DNA of 6,438 bases, from NCBI GenBank assembly GCA_030593645.1, contig JAUVGT010000285.1:1-6438 (forward strand). Direction: 5' to 3'. This document shows positions 1 through 5,867 of this stretch, in pieces (within the stretch, counting starts at the first letter, position 1; each line of letters opens with the position of its first letter). Position numbers and translations under genes: made by a program. Under the pieces are notes generated by a model, which searched no databases, was not told the origin of the DNA, and saw only the letters and a program-made list of their open reading frames with translations. Origin of the DNA: Deltaproteobacteria bacterium. Its GTDB lineage: Bacteria; Desulfobacterota; Desulfobacteria; Desulfobacterales; JAUVGT01.

Positions 1-146
1 TTTCGTAAAAAGTCCAACTTCTGCGTTGTGCTGCATTTCGCAATCATTCAACGTACTATAAGTACGCTTCATGATTACGAAATTTGCACGCCTTGAATTT
101 GAACTTTTTACGAAACCGTCTAATTCGGACTTTTTACGAAATCATC
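1..146 (+). repeat. MITE-like interspersed repeat, copy 1 (short-tip form, left end cut by window)
   Basis: This is the first of four related non-coding repeats. It begins a few bases inside the element: the other copies start GACGG before the TTCGTAAAAAGTCC seen here. The right terminal arm, 127-146, is an imperfect inverted repeat of the left end. A second, inner copy of that arm lies at 101-120. The middle is a long dyad: GCATTTCGCAATCAT (33-47) pairs imperfectly with 71-87, and the apex is the perfect hairpin CGTACT-ATA-AGTACG (52-66). The copy lacks the 43-bp tip module of copies 2-4, which makes it the simplest form here. It carries no convincing coding sequence. It ends 46 bp before the radA start, so it could influence radA transcription. 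No transposase is present, so mobility would have to be supplied in trans. Confidence 0.85.
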
Positions 147-163
147 AATAATAACATTTCATT

Positions 164-180
164 TATAACACATTATGAGG
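164..180 (+). promoter_or_regulatory. Possible -10 element and Shine-Dalgarno upstream of radA
   Basis: TATAAC at 164-169 resembles a sigma70 -10 box, but no good -35 lies 16-18 bases upstream; that position falls at the end of repeat copy 1. GAGG at 177-180 is the only Shine-Dalgarno-like sequence before the radA GTG, at a long spacing of 12 bases. A tiny ORF (ATG AGG CGT TTT TAA, 175-189) overlaps this site and ends just before radA. It may be chance. Confidence 0.25.
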
Positions 181-192
181 CGTTTTTAAATC

Positions 193-1560
193 GTGAAAAA
201 AGCACCTAAATCAATCTTTTGCTGTCAATCATGCGGCCACCAGGTCCCCAAATGGATGGGGCGGTGCCCGGAATGCGGGAAATGGGATACCCTTGTTGAA
301 GAAACACAAACATTTCAACACATTCAAACAGGACCAAAGATTCTGGCCGCGGTACAGTCAAAACCTGTGCCGATCGACAGTGTTGAACTGAAAATAGAGA
401 GCCGTTTACTCACAGGAATCAAAGAATTTGACCGGGTATTGGGCGGTGGACTGGTCGCCGGCACTCTTGTCTTGATCGGGGGAGAACCGGGAATCGGTAA
501 ATCGACACTGATGCTCCAGGTGCTTTACGGACTTGCGGAATCAGAAAAGAAAGTGCTCTATATTTCAGGGGAGGAATCAATACCTCAGATCAGGATCAGG
601 AGCCAGAGGCTTTTAACTGATTCCCCGCATATTCTGGTTGTATCTGAGGTGGATCTTGAATCAATCCTGGCGATGTTCGATTCAGTAAAGCCGGATGTGA
701 TTGTAATCGATTCCATCCAGACCATGTTTAACAGCGATCTCACTTCCGCCCCCGGAAGTGTGAGCCAGGTCAGGGAATCGACAGTCAGGCTGATGCTCGC
801 GGCTAAAAAGACAGGTATTCCGATATTTCTTGTGGGCCACGTCACCAAGGACGGCTCGATAGCCGGGCCAAAACTGTTGGAGCATATGGTTGATACCGTG
901 CTTTATTTTGAAGGAGACAGAAACCACATGTTTCGGATCCTTAGAACCGTAAAAAACAGGTTTGGTTCAACAAACGAGATCGGCGTATTTGAAATGAAGG
1001 AAAACGGGTTAAACGAGGTTTTAAATCCTTCAGCGGTTTTTCTTTCAGAGCGTCCGGACAATGCTCCCGGTTCAGTGGTTACGGCGAGCATGGAAGGGAC
1101 AAGACCCATTCTTGTTGAGCTTCAGGCACTTGCCGGCATTACCAGTTTCGGTACGCCCCGTAGAACCATACTGGGCCTTGATCAAAACCGCGTGGCGCTC
1201 CTGACGGCAGTCATGGAAAAAAAACTGGGGATGCACCTGATGGGGCATGATATTTTTATGAATGTCGCGGGGGGTGTTAAAATTGATGAACCAGCCGTGG
1301 ACATGGGGATTGTCAGCGCGATCGCGTCGAGTTTTTTAGATCAACCGGTTCCGGACAGCACCCTTGTGCTGGGTGAAGTGGGTCTTGCCGGTGAGGTCCG
1401 GGCAATCAGCCATATTGAGATCAGGGTGGCTGAGGCAAAAAAAATGGGGTTTACTAAATGCATTGTTCCCCAAAGTAATCTGAAAACCATGAATGCAAAA
1501 TCATCCGTCGATCTTACCGGGATAAAAACCGTTTCAGAAGGTATCGAGACGTTGTTTTAG
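193..1560 (+). CDS. radA: DNA repair protein RadA
   Basis: RadA is a cytosolic RecA-like ATPase. In characterised bacteria it promotes branch migration and processing of recombination intermediates alongside RecA. The domains appear in order. The N-terminal zinc finger has Cys11-x2-Cys14 and Cys25-x2-Cys28. Walker A is GEPGIGKST at residues 97-105, and Walker B ends at Asp173 in VIVIDS. The RadA-specific KNRFG motif is at 254-258. A C-terminal Lon-like domain (about 285-455) includes GEVGLAGEVR at 394-403; in this family it is not expected to be proteolytic. The length of 455 aa is normal. The GTG start is preferred because it places the zinc finger where RadA proteins normally have it, although the Shine-Dalgarno spacing is long. 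It is the first gene of a plus-strand group with rlmE and yebC, with no terminator visible after it. Identification is very secure. Confidence 0.98.
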   Translation: MKKAPKSIFCCQSCGHQVPKWMGRCPECGKWDTLVEETQTFQHIQTGPKILAAVQSKPVPIDSVELKIESRLLTGIKEFDRVLGGGLVAGTLVLIGGEPGIGKSTLMLQVLYGLAESEKKVLYISGEESIPQIRIRSQRLLTDSPHILVVSEVDLESILAMFDSVKPDVIVIDSIQTMFNSDLTSAPGSVSQVRESTVRLMLAAKKTGIPIFLVGHVTKDGSIAGPKLLEHMVDTVLYFEGDRNHMFRILRTVKNRFGSTNEIGVFEMKENGLNEVLNPSAVFLSERPDNAPGSVVTASMEGTRPILVELQALAGITSFGTPRRTILGLDQNRVALLTAVMEKKLGMHLMGHDIFMNVAGGVKIDEPAVDMGIVSAIASSFLDQPVPDSTLVLGEVGLAGEVRAISHIEIRVAEAKKMGFTKCIVPQSNLKTMNAKSSVDLTGIKTVSEGIETLF

Positions 1561-1613
1561 AAAATTATTCTATTTTTTATCAATACATGATAAAAGGGCA
1601 GGTGCCTGAACAG

Positions 1614-2216
1614 ATGAAACGTAAGGTATCAAATCAAAACAGACGGAACGACCACTACTCCAGGCAGGCCAAAAAGGACCGATTCCCGGCAAGATCTGTT
1701 TATAAGCTGCAGGAAATACAGCGCAGGTTTAAAGTGATCAGAAAAGGAGACCGTGTATTGGACCTTGGGTGTTCACCGGGGTCATGGCTTCTCTATGCGG
1801 CAGAACTTGCGGGAAAAGACGGGTATGTGACGGGGATTGATTTAAAGCCCCTGAAAATAAAAACTCCGCCTAACGCAACGGTCTACACAGCGGATATTTT
1901 TTCCCTGGATGAAAGCATACAGGCATCACTTGGGAACACTGTCCATACTGTGATCAGCGACATGGCTCCGGCAACCACCGGACAAAAAGGGATGGATGCC
2001 GCAAGATCGTTTCATCTTTCCATGGCGGCGCTTACACTCGCACTTGAAGTGATGGTTCCCGGCGGGAACTTTGTATGCAAAATATTTCAGGGCGAAGAGT
2101 TTGAAGAATTTTTTAATTCAGTAAAGGATGAGTTCAGAAGTCATAAAATATTCAAACCCAGGAGCAGTAGAAAGGCGAGTAAGGAAATCTACGTGATCGG
2201 GAAGGGGAAAAAATAG
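1614..2216 (+). CDS. rlmE: 23S rRNA (uridine-2'-O)-methyltransferase RlmE (FtsJ/RrmJ)
   Basis: RlmE uses S-adenosylmethionine to 2'-O-methylate a uridine in the A-loop of 23S rRNA (U2552 in E. coli) during late assembly of the large subunit. The Rossmann-fold SAM motif DLGCSPGSW is at residues 50-58. The K-D-K-E catalytic tetrad is visible: Lys31 (SVYKL), Asp116 (ISDMAP), Lys156 (VCKIF) and Glu191 (SKEIYV), close to the E. coli spacing. I prefer the ATG at 1614 because AGGTG lies 9 bases upstream and homologues begin with a short basic stretch. An in-frame ATG at 1587 would add nine residues but has only a T-rich sequence before it. The protein is 200 aa from 1614, or 209 aa from 1587. It follows radA closely and ends 9 bases before yebC, so co-transcription is likely. 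Confidence 0.95.
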   Translation: MKRKVSNQNRRNDHYSRQAKKDRFPARSVYKLQEIQRRFKVIRKGDRVLDLGCSPGSWLLYAAELAGKDGYVTGIDLKPLKIKTPPNATVYTADIFSLDESIQASLGNTVHTVISDMAPATTGQKGMDAARSFHLSMAALTLALEVMVPGGNFVCKIFQGEEFEEFFNSVKDEFRSHKIFKPRSSRKASKEIYVIGKGKK

Positions 2217-2220
2217 GAGG
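2215..2220 (+). promoter_or_regulatory. Strong ribosome binding site of yebC
   Basis: AGGAGG sits 5 bases before the yebC ATG and overlaps the rlmE TAG stop codon (2214-2216). This is a consensus Shine-Dalgarno placed so that ribosomes finishing rlmE could restart on yebC, which suggests translational coupling. Confidence 0.8.
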
Positions 2221-2225
2221 CTCAT

Positions 2226-2972
2226 ATGTCAGGACACAGCAAATGGTCCAGTATTAAGCACAAAAAGGGTGCGGCAGACGCGAAAAGGGGCAAAATATTT
2301 ACAAAATTGATCAAGGAAATTACCGTGGCCGCCCGCATGGGCGGGAGTGGGGATCCGGACATGAATCCCAGGTTGAGATCGGCCATTATCGCGGCAAAAA
2401 GTGAGAACATGCCCAAAGACAACATGGAGCGCGCGATTAAAAAGGGAACCGGCGAACTTGAAGGTGTGGATTACGAAGAGATTATTTATGAAGGTTATGG
2501 CCCCGGAGGCGCGGCAGTAATGATAGAATCTTTGACCGACAACAAAAACAGGACCGTTGCCGATATCAGGCATATTTTCAGTAAACAGAACGGAAACCTT
2601 GGTGAAAACGGGTGTGTGTCGTATATGTTTAAGAAAAAAGGATACCTGGTGATCGAAACAAAGGCGATTGATGAGGATACTCTCATGGAAACAGCTCTTG
2701 AAGCCGGAGCTGAAGATGTTCGGGAAGATGACAGTAATTTTGAAGTCATAACAGCACCGGAGGATTTTGAGGCAGTCAAGGAAGCCATTGACACGGCCTC
2801 CATACCGTGCATTGACGCGGAAATCACCATGCTTCCCCAATCTTCCACAAGTCTTAAAGGTAAAGAGGCGGAACAGATGGTTCGACTGATGGAAGCGCTG
2901 GATGACTGCGATGATGTCCAGAAAGTATATACCAATGCCGATATATCGGGTGAGGTGGTTAACAATATTTGA
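2226..2972 (+). CDS. yebC: YebC/PmpR (TACO1) family protein
   Basis: This is a cytosolic YebC-family protein. Members were long annotated as transcriptional regulators (PmpR). More recent work on bacterial YebC and mitochondrial TACO1 points to a translation role, relieving ribosome stalling at difficult sequences such as proline runs. The hallmark N-terminus MSGHSKWSSIKHKKGA is intact. It is followed by YEGYGPGG at residues 88-95, TDNKNRT at 104-110 and the C-terminal DDVQKVYTN at 229-237. The length of 248 aa is typical of the family, so the protein is complete. The start is fixed by the AGGAGG site and the conserved N-terminus. In many genomes ruvC follows yebC; here a convergent lolA does. 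The stop codon is unusual: its T is host sequence and its GA are the first two bases of repeat copy 2. Confidence 0.97.
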   Translation: MSGHSKWSSIKHKKGAADAKRGKIFTKLIKEITVAARMGGSGDPDMNPRLRSAIIAAKSENMPKDNMERAIKKGTGELEGVDYEEIIYEGYGPGGAAVMIESLTDNKNRTVADIRHIFSKQNGNLGENGCVSYMFKKKGYLVIETKAIDEDTLMETALEAGAEDVREDDSNFEVITAPEDFEAVKEAIDTASIPCIDAEITMLPQSSTSLKGKEAEQMVRLMEALDDCDDVQKVYTNADISGEVVNNI

Positions 2973-3158
2973 CGGTCTCGTAAAAAGTCCAACTTCTGCG
3001 TTGTGCTGCATTTCGCAATCATTCAACTCCCCTGTTAAATAAAAAGACAGATTTAACAGGGCGGGTCCGATAAGTACGCTTCATGATTACGAAATTTGTA
3101 CGTCTTGAATTTGAACTTTTTACGAAACCGTCTCATTCGGACTTTTTACGAGATCATC
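2971..3158 (+). repeat. MITE-like interspersed repeat, copy 2 (full length, long-tip form)
   Basis: This is the best-preserved complete copy. The left end is GACGGTCTCGTAAAAAGTCC (2971-2990) and the right end is GGACTTTTTACGAGATCATC (3139-3158); they are inverted repeats matching at 18 of 20 positions. A second inner right arm lies at 3113-3132, offset by 26 bp. The tip module contains the perfect 11-bp stem CCCTGTTAAAT / ATTTAACAGGG (3030-3040 and 3051-3061) with a 10-base loop. AATATTT directly flanks both sides (2964-2970 and 3159-3165), as expected of a target-site duplication; a C on each side allows 8 bp. The copy fills nearly all of the gap between convergent yebC and lolA and overlaps the yebC stop codon. 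Its stems could act as a transcription barrier in both directions, which is inference. Confidence 0.9.
3030..3061. other. Stable hairpin in the repeat tip between yebC and lolA
   Basis: The 11-bp perfect stem CCCTGTTAAAT / ATTTAACAGGG encloses the loop AAAAAGACAG. Identical hairpins occur at 4002-4033 and 6368-6399. A U-run does not follow the stem on either strand, so it is not a canonical intrinsic terminator. Lying between converging genes, it could still stabilise 3' ends or slow polymerase. Confidence 0.55.
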
Positions 3159-3180
3159 AATATTTAGACGTTCATTCTTT

Positions 3181-3876
3181 CTACCTATCCAGCGTCAGCA
3201 CATCCACACCTTCCGGTGCAGCAAAAATAAACAGGGACGGGTCCGGTTCCCGGCTGAAGATCGTGTTGATTAAATCGATTCTTGTTTTATCTCCGTATGA
3301 ATTGTAGGTAATGATTTGCATGACTTTAAATGTACTTTTTGAAATGGATAGAAATATTTTCGATAAATCGTTTGATTCATGTTTGGGTAGAAGTTTGAGT
3401 ATATAAAAAAACTTGTTTTCCGATTTCTCCAAAGAGATTAAAAATTTTTCACGGATGATCTTCATATCTGAAAGAAAACCAGCCCCTTTGCCGTCACCAA
3501 AAATATCAGGCGTATTGCCAAGCATGACCTGGTTATCCTCGGGCCTGTAAATCCATAATTTATTACCGTTTGTGATAATGATCTGCTTGTCCGGCTCATC
3601 ATATTCCCATCTCATGCGATTCGGCCGCATTACGAATATCCTGCCCGATGCCCTGTCAGTGATATCTATGGCTTTGATGGTCGATTTTTGTAGAAAATCC
3701 GCGCGAAACCCGGGAACGGCATAGTTTTTTTCAATATTATCAAGAATTTGGTTAAGAGTATGTTTTGGCGGTTCAGATGCGGGTTTGGGTTCGGCCGACG
3801 AAACCTGACAACGGGCTGGCCCTGATCTTATCAGGAATGTCAAAAGTAAAAGGATGAATACATATTTAATTTTCAT
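3181..3876 (-). CDS. lolA: Outer-membrane lipoprotein carrier protein LolA
   Basis: LolA is the periplasmic chaperone that takes lipoproteins released by the LolCDE transporter and carries them to the outer membrane. The 231-aa precursor has a signal peptide: a Lys-containing N-terminus, a hydrophobic core at residues 6-16 and probable cleavage in the low 20s. A Pro/Ser-rich linker to about residue 38 then leads into the LolA fold. Diagnostic stretches are FRADFLQ (57-63), RPNRMRWEYDEPDKQ (84-98), NGNKLWIYRPEDNQV (103-117) and the C-terminal IFAAPEGVDV (217-226). The ATG has GGAG 8 bases upstream (minus strand, 3885-3888). The gene is convergent with yebC and bracketed by repeat copies 2 and 3, so it is probably transcribed alone. 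I saw no clear promoter in the 66 bp between it and copy 3. A LolA-like variant paralogue is possible but less likely. Confidence 0.9.
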   Translation of the reverse strand: MKIKYVFILLLLTFLIRSGPARCQVSSAEPKPASEPPKHTLNQILDNIEKNYAVPGFRADFLQKSTIKAIDITDRASGRIFVMRPNRMRWEYDEPDKQIIITNGNKLWIYRPEDNQVMLGNTPDIFGDGKGAGFLSDMKIIREKFLISLEKSENKFFYILKLLPKHESNDLSKIFLSISKSTFKVMQIITYNSYGDKTRIDLINTIFSREPDPSLFIFAAPEGVDVLTLDR

Positions 3877-3912
3877 TGGTGATTCTCCAGTATTTTTACA
3901 TGTTTAAACGCA

Positions 3913-3928
3913 TGGTATAATAACCATT
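3913..3928. promoter_or_regulatory. Small AT-rich dyad upstream of lolA
   Basis: ATGGTATAATAACCAT is a dyad with 5-bp arms around an AT centre, about 37 bp before the lolA start. On the plus strand it contains TATAAT (3916-3921) with TTTACA 15 bp upstream (3895-3900). That would be a weak promoter reading away from lolA into repeat copy 3. On the minus strand it could be an operator or part of the lolA promoter, but no matching -35 is seen. Confidence 0.2.
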
Positions 3929-3942
3929 TTTAATTTATATTA

Positions 3943-4130
3943 GACGGTCTCGTAAAAAGTCCAACTTTTGCGTTGTGCTGCATTTCGCAATCATTCAACG
4001 CCCCTGTTAAATAAAAAGACAGATTTAACAGGGCGGGTCCGATAAGTACGCTTCATGATTACGAAATTTGCACGCCTTGAATTTGAACCTTTTACGAAAC
4101 CGTCTCATTCGGACTTTTTACGAGGCCAAT
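3943..4130 (+). repeat. MITE-like interspersed repeat, copy 3 (long-tip form)
   Basis: The left end GACGGTCTCGTAAAAAGTCC is identical to that of copy 2. The right arm GGACTTTTTACGAG is at 4111-4124, after which similarity to the other right ends fades (GCCAAT instead of ATCATC), so the exact right boundary is uncertain. The inner right arm is at 4085-4104 with one T-to-C change, and the tip hairpin is at 4002-4012 / 4023-4033. It differs from copy 2 by only a few scattered substitutions across the body. The flanks are AT-rich without a clean target-site duplication. It lies between the 5' end of lolA and the 225-bp spacer beyond it. Confidence 0.88.
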
Positions 4131-4349
4131 ATATTTCATTATTAGAATTTTGTAAATAGTGATAAAGTTAAGAGTTGGAGGATATTATTTTATTTGTGCG
4201 TTTTCTCATCGGAATTCGGGGTCGCTATCGTAATCGTCTTTTATCAATCTTGACGAGCTATATTTGTGTTATATACTCAGTTGTTTGGATTCCGGCTCTA
4301 GGATCCAAGACGTTCGGAATAACGAAATGATAACTTTGGACACGACAAT
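4131..4349. other. Non-coding spacer with a degraded repeat-like tract
   Basis: This stretch lies between repeat copy 3 and the 3' end of the 285-aa gene and holds no convincing gene. A 44-codon reading frame (GTG 4196 to TGA 4330) has a Shine-Dalgarno-like GGAGG far upstream. Its C-terminal translation (WIPALGSKTFGITK) looks like the read-out of a common dispersed bacterial repeat (TGGATTCC...GGAAT-ACG type), so I read 4286-4325 as a decayed repeat rather than coding sequence. TTGGATTC and GGATCCAA (4284-4307) form an imperfect dyad. No strong intrinsic terminator for the minus-strand genes is visible. Confidence 0.4.
4250..4277 (+). promoter_or_regulatory. Candidate sigma70 promoter, antisense to the unknown gene
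   Basis: TTGACG (4250-4255) and TATACT (4272-4277) are separated by 16 bp, a close match to the sigma70 consensus and the best-looking promoter in the window by eye. It points rightward, so a transcript would start near 4285 and run antisense into the 285-aa gene from its 3' end. No plus-strand gene lies downstream. It may be functional or a chance match in AT-rich DNA. Confidence 0.35.
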
Positions 4350-5207
4350 TTACTCCATTTGATATATGATTTTATCAATCATGTTGATTTTCTTGAGCAG
4401 ATCTTCTTTGTTGATGCTGGGTATTCTCATCCCCGAAAGAACCAGTGTTTCCATGTTACCTGCTTTGAGCTCATTTTCAATTTTTTCAGCTTTATGAAAT
4501 ATTTGAATATAGTGATATTTTTTTTGTTCCAGAGATTTGAATATATCCGCTTTGGCTGGTAACTCATCAAGAAGACTTAGAATAAAATCAAATGTTTCAG
4601 AAAATTGATTGCTTCCGGTATCCAGTTTGCGGAATACCCGGCATAGGAAAGATGATTTTTCCCGGGTGATTTTTATGTAATCGTTTCTCAATTTTACTTT
4701 AATCCGGTTTCTTATCTTTTCAGGGATATTTTTCTCTGCAGCATCCTCTATTTCTTTGGAAGGGTTCCTGGTAATATTGAGCCGGGATATAAACCGTTCA
4801 ACTTCCTGGTGTGACATTTCAAACAGGATGGACTCCGGGTGATTGGGAAAATGAATAACGGATTTTATTTTTTTTGATGAGAAATGTTTTTTTAAAGCGT
4901 CGATATCCTGCTCATGAAAATTAAGGGTCTCCAGGAGTTCTTCCAAACCCTCCTGGATCAATTCATCCGGAAAGAGTATGAATTCAACCAGTGAATCTCT
5001 CTCGCAATCGGTCTCATCCATGATCATATTCTTAATATCATCTACGGTGGCGGCTGCAAACGTGGAATCAATGGTTTGCATCATTTTTGAATTTACGATC
5101 AATTCATGAAGAAAAATATTTTCAAGTCTAGCTGTGAGCAGGGATAGTTTTTTATGGATGCTTTCTGACATGGATTCAAATGGTGGTGCGGAGTGTGATA
5201 AATTCAC
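4350..5207 (-). CDS. Hypothetical protein, soluble and mostly helical (285 aa)
   Basis: I do not recognise this protein. It has no signal peptide and no membrane segment. It is rich in Lys, Glu, Ile and Leu, with long stretches of predicted helical character (about 15-60, 80-112, 132-180, 203-250 and 265-285), so a cytoplasmic helical protein is likely. The strongest-looking motif is the C-terminal segment ETLVLSGMRIPSINKEDL (253-270), followed by KKINMIDKII. There are two cysteines, Cys68 and Cys189. The start is uncertain. The GTG at 5205-5207 has no Shine-Dalgarno nearby, and the next in-frame ATG (residue 13, 5169-5171) also lacks one. It follows the membrane-protein gene by 32 bp and is probably last in that transcript. 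It is visibly richer in A+T than radA or yebC. No function is inferred. Confidence 0.75.
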   Translation of the reverse strand: MNLSHSAPPFESMSESIHKKLSLLTARLENIFLHELIVNSKMMQTIDSTFAAATVDDIKNMIMDETDCERDSLVEFILFPDELIQEGLEELLETLNFHEQDIDALKKHFSSKKIKSVIHFPNHPESILFEMSHQEVERFISRLNITRNPSKEIEDAAEKNIPEKIRNRIKVKLRNDYIKITREKSSFLCRVFRKLDTGSNQFSETFDFILSLLDELPAKADIFKSLEQKKYHYIQIFHKAEKIENELKAGNMETLVLSGMRIPSINKEDLLKKINMIDKIIYQME

Positions 5208-5221
5208 GGTGAAGGAAAATG

Positions 5222-5239
5222 AAACCCTTCCAAGGGTTT
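5222..5239. other. Perfect palindrome between the membrane-protein gene and the 285-aa gene
   Basis: AAACCCTT-CC-AAGGGTTT begins immediately after the TAA of the membrane-protein gene (minus strand) and ends 14 bases before the GTG of the next gene. On the minus-strand transcript it would form a short hairpin followed by UCAUUUUCC, a weak context for an intrinsic terminator. The hairpin also contains the only Shine-Dalgarno-like sequence nearby (GGAAGGG), too far from the GTG for normal spacing. It could attenuate, process or set the relative expression of the two genes. Confidence 0.5.
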
Positions 5240-5851
5240 TTATTCAATGATATTGCCAATAGCCAGCACAATCAATAATATTGAAGCAGCCAGCCCGGGG
5301 AGACCAAACAGTAATGGATGTTTATATACCAGTTTGTCGATATCCTGGTGGGTTTGATCGAGCTTATCAATAATCGGCTGGGTGGAGAACCCGGTATTCA
5401 TCTTTTTTTCCAGCTTGCTCATTGTGAATGGCCTGAAAATCAGTATCAGGCCGATGATGATTCCGATACACCCGGATAACTTGAAGACCCATACAATCGA
5501 TTTAAAGATGATCTCCATGATTGAAAAATAGTTTTCCGTTCCGAAAAAGATCCTGATTATATTCTGCACATCGGGTTTATATTGAAGAAAAATAACGATA
5601 TATAACGACCCGATCACAAAGAGAATACCTGAAATGATATTCCGGTTGTAAACATAGCTTCTGGTTTGTATGTTTCGATCAAGGAAAGAGATTTTTTTAT
5701 CAATATTCACATAATAATTCAGCCGGCTGCCGACGGCTCTAAATATTTCCGGAGAATATATCAATAGCAGAGAAAAAACCATTCCCAGAACGCCCGCAAA
5801 AAGGGCTAAAATCTTAACAGTTTCTAAAAATATTTCCCAGATTATATTCAT
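5240..5851 (-). CDS. Four-helix integral membrane protein with internal duplication
   Basis: I do not recognise a named family. The 203-aa protein has four hydrophobic segments at about residues 13-32, 72-89, 119-139 and 180-199. The halves resemble each other: a helix ending in a Pro-containing turn (LLIYSP and LILIFRP), a charged linker of about 40 residues containing an Asn and an LD (FLDRN and KLDQTHQD), then VYN or VYK leading into the next helix. This suggests descent from a duplicated two-helix unit. An even number of helices puts both termini on the same side of the membrane, presumably the cytoplasm. ATG is the start; the upstream GGGA at 8-base spacing is a weak ribosome site. It begins 16 bp after the Mth938-like gene and is followed by a hairpin and the 285-aa gene. 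Transport or sensing roles are not supported by any motif seen. Confidence 0.78.
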   Translation of the reverse strand: MNIIWEIFLETVKILALFAGVLGMVFSLLLIYSPEIFRAVGSRLNYYVNIDKKISFLDRNIQTRSYVYNRNIISGILFVIGSLYIVIFLQYKPDVQNIIRIFFGTENYFSIMEIIFKSIVWVFKLSGCIGIIIGLILIFRPFTMSKLEKKMNTGFSTQPIIDKLDQTHQDIDKLVYKHPLLFGLPGLAASILLIVLAIGNIIE

Positions 5852-5867
5852 AAATTAGGTCCCACTT

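Noticed and set aside
585..1109. Three minus-strand frames opposite radA
   Set aside because: They are antisense to a highly conserved gene and have no support of their own.
1561..1613. Terminator or separate promoter between radA and rlmE
   Set aside because: No stem-loop and no paired -35/-10 could be found in this short T-rich gap.
2229..3026. Long open frame (265 codons) on the minus strand opposite yebC
   Set aside because: It is entirely antisense to a well-conserved yebC, begins inside the repeat, and its translation resembles no protein family. It is a shadow of yebC codon structure. The same applies to the 175-codon frame at 2495-3022.
3030..3061. Rho-independent terminator in the repeat tip
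   Set aside because: The stem is good but no U-run follows it on either strand; the A-rich stretch lies in the loop. It is listed as a hairpin only.
3083..3307. 74-codon plus-strand frame beginning in repeat copy 2 and running into lolA
   Set aside because: Its first third is repeat sequence and the rest is antisense to lolA. It has no plausible ribosome site.
3943..4130. Exact target-site duplication around copy 3
   Set aside because: Both flanks are AT-rich and share TATATT, but offset by a base from the element end on the left, and the right boundary is unclear, so the match is not convincing.
4196..4330. Small 44-codon frame with GTG start in the spacer
   Set aside because: The GGAGG is too far upstream, and the C-terminal peptide is typical of translated dispersed repeats rather than a protein.
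4359..4562. 67-codon plus-strand frame opposite the 3' end of the 285-aa gene
   Set aside because: It is antisense to the longer minus-strand frame, with no ribosome site or family resemblance.
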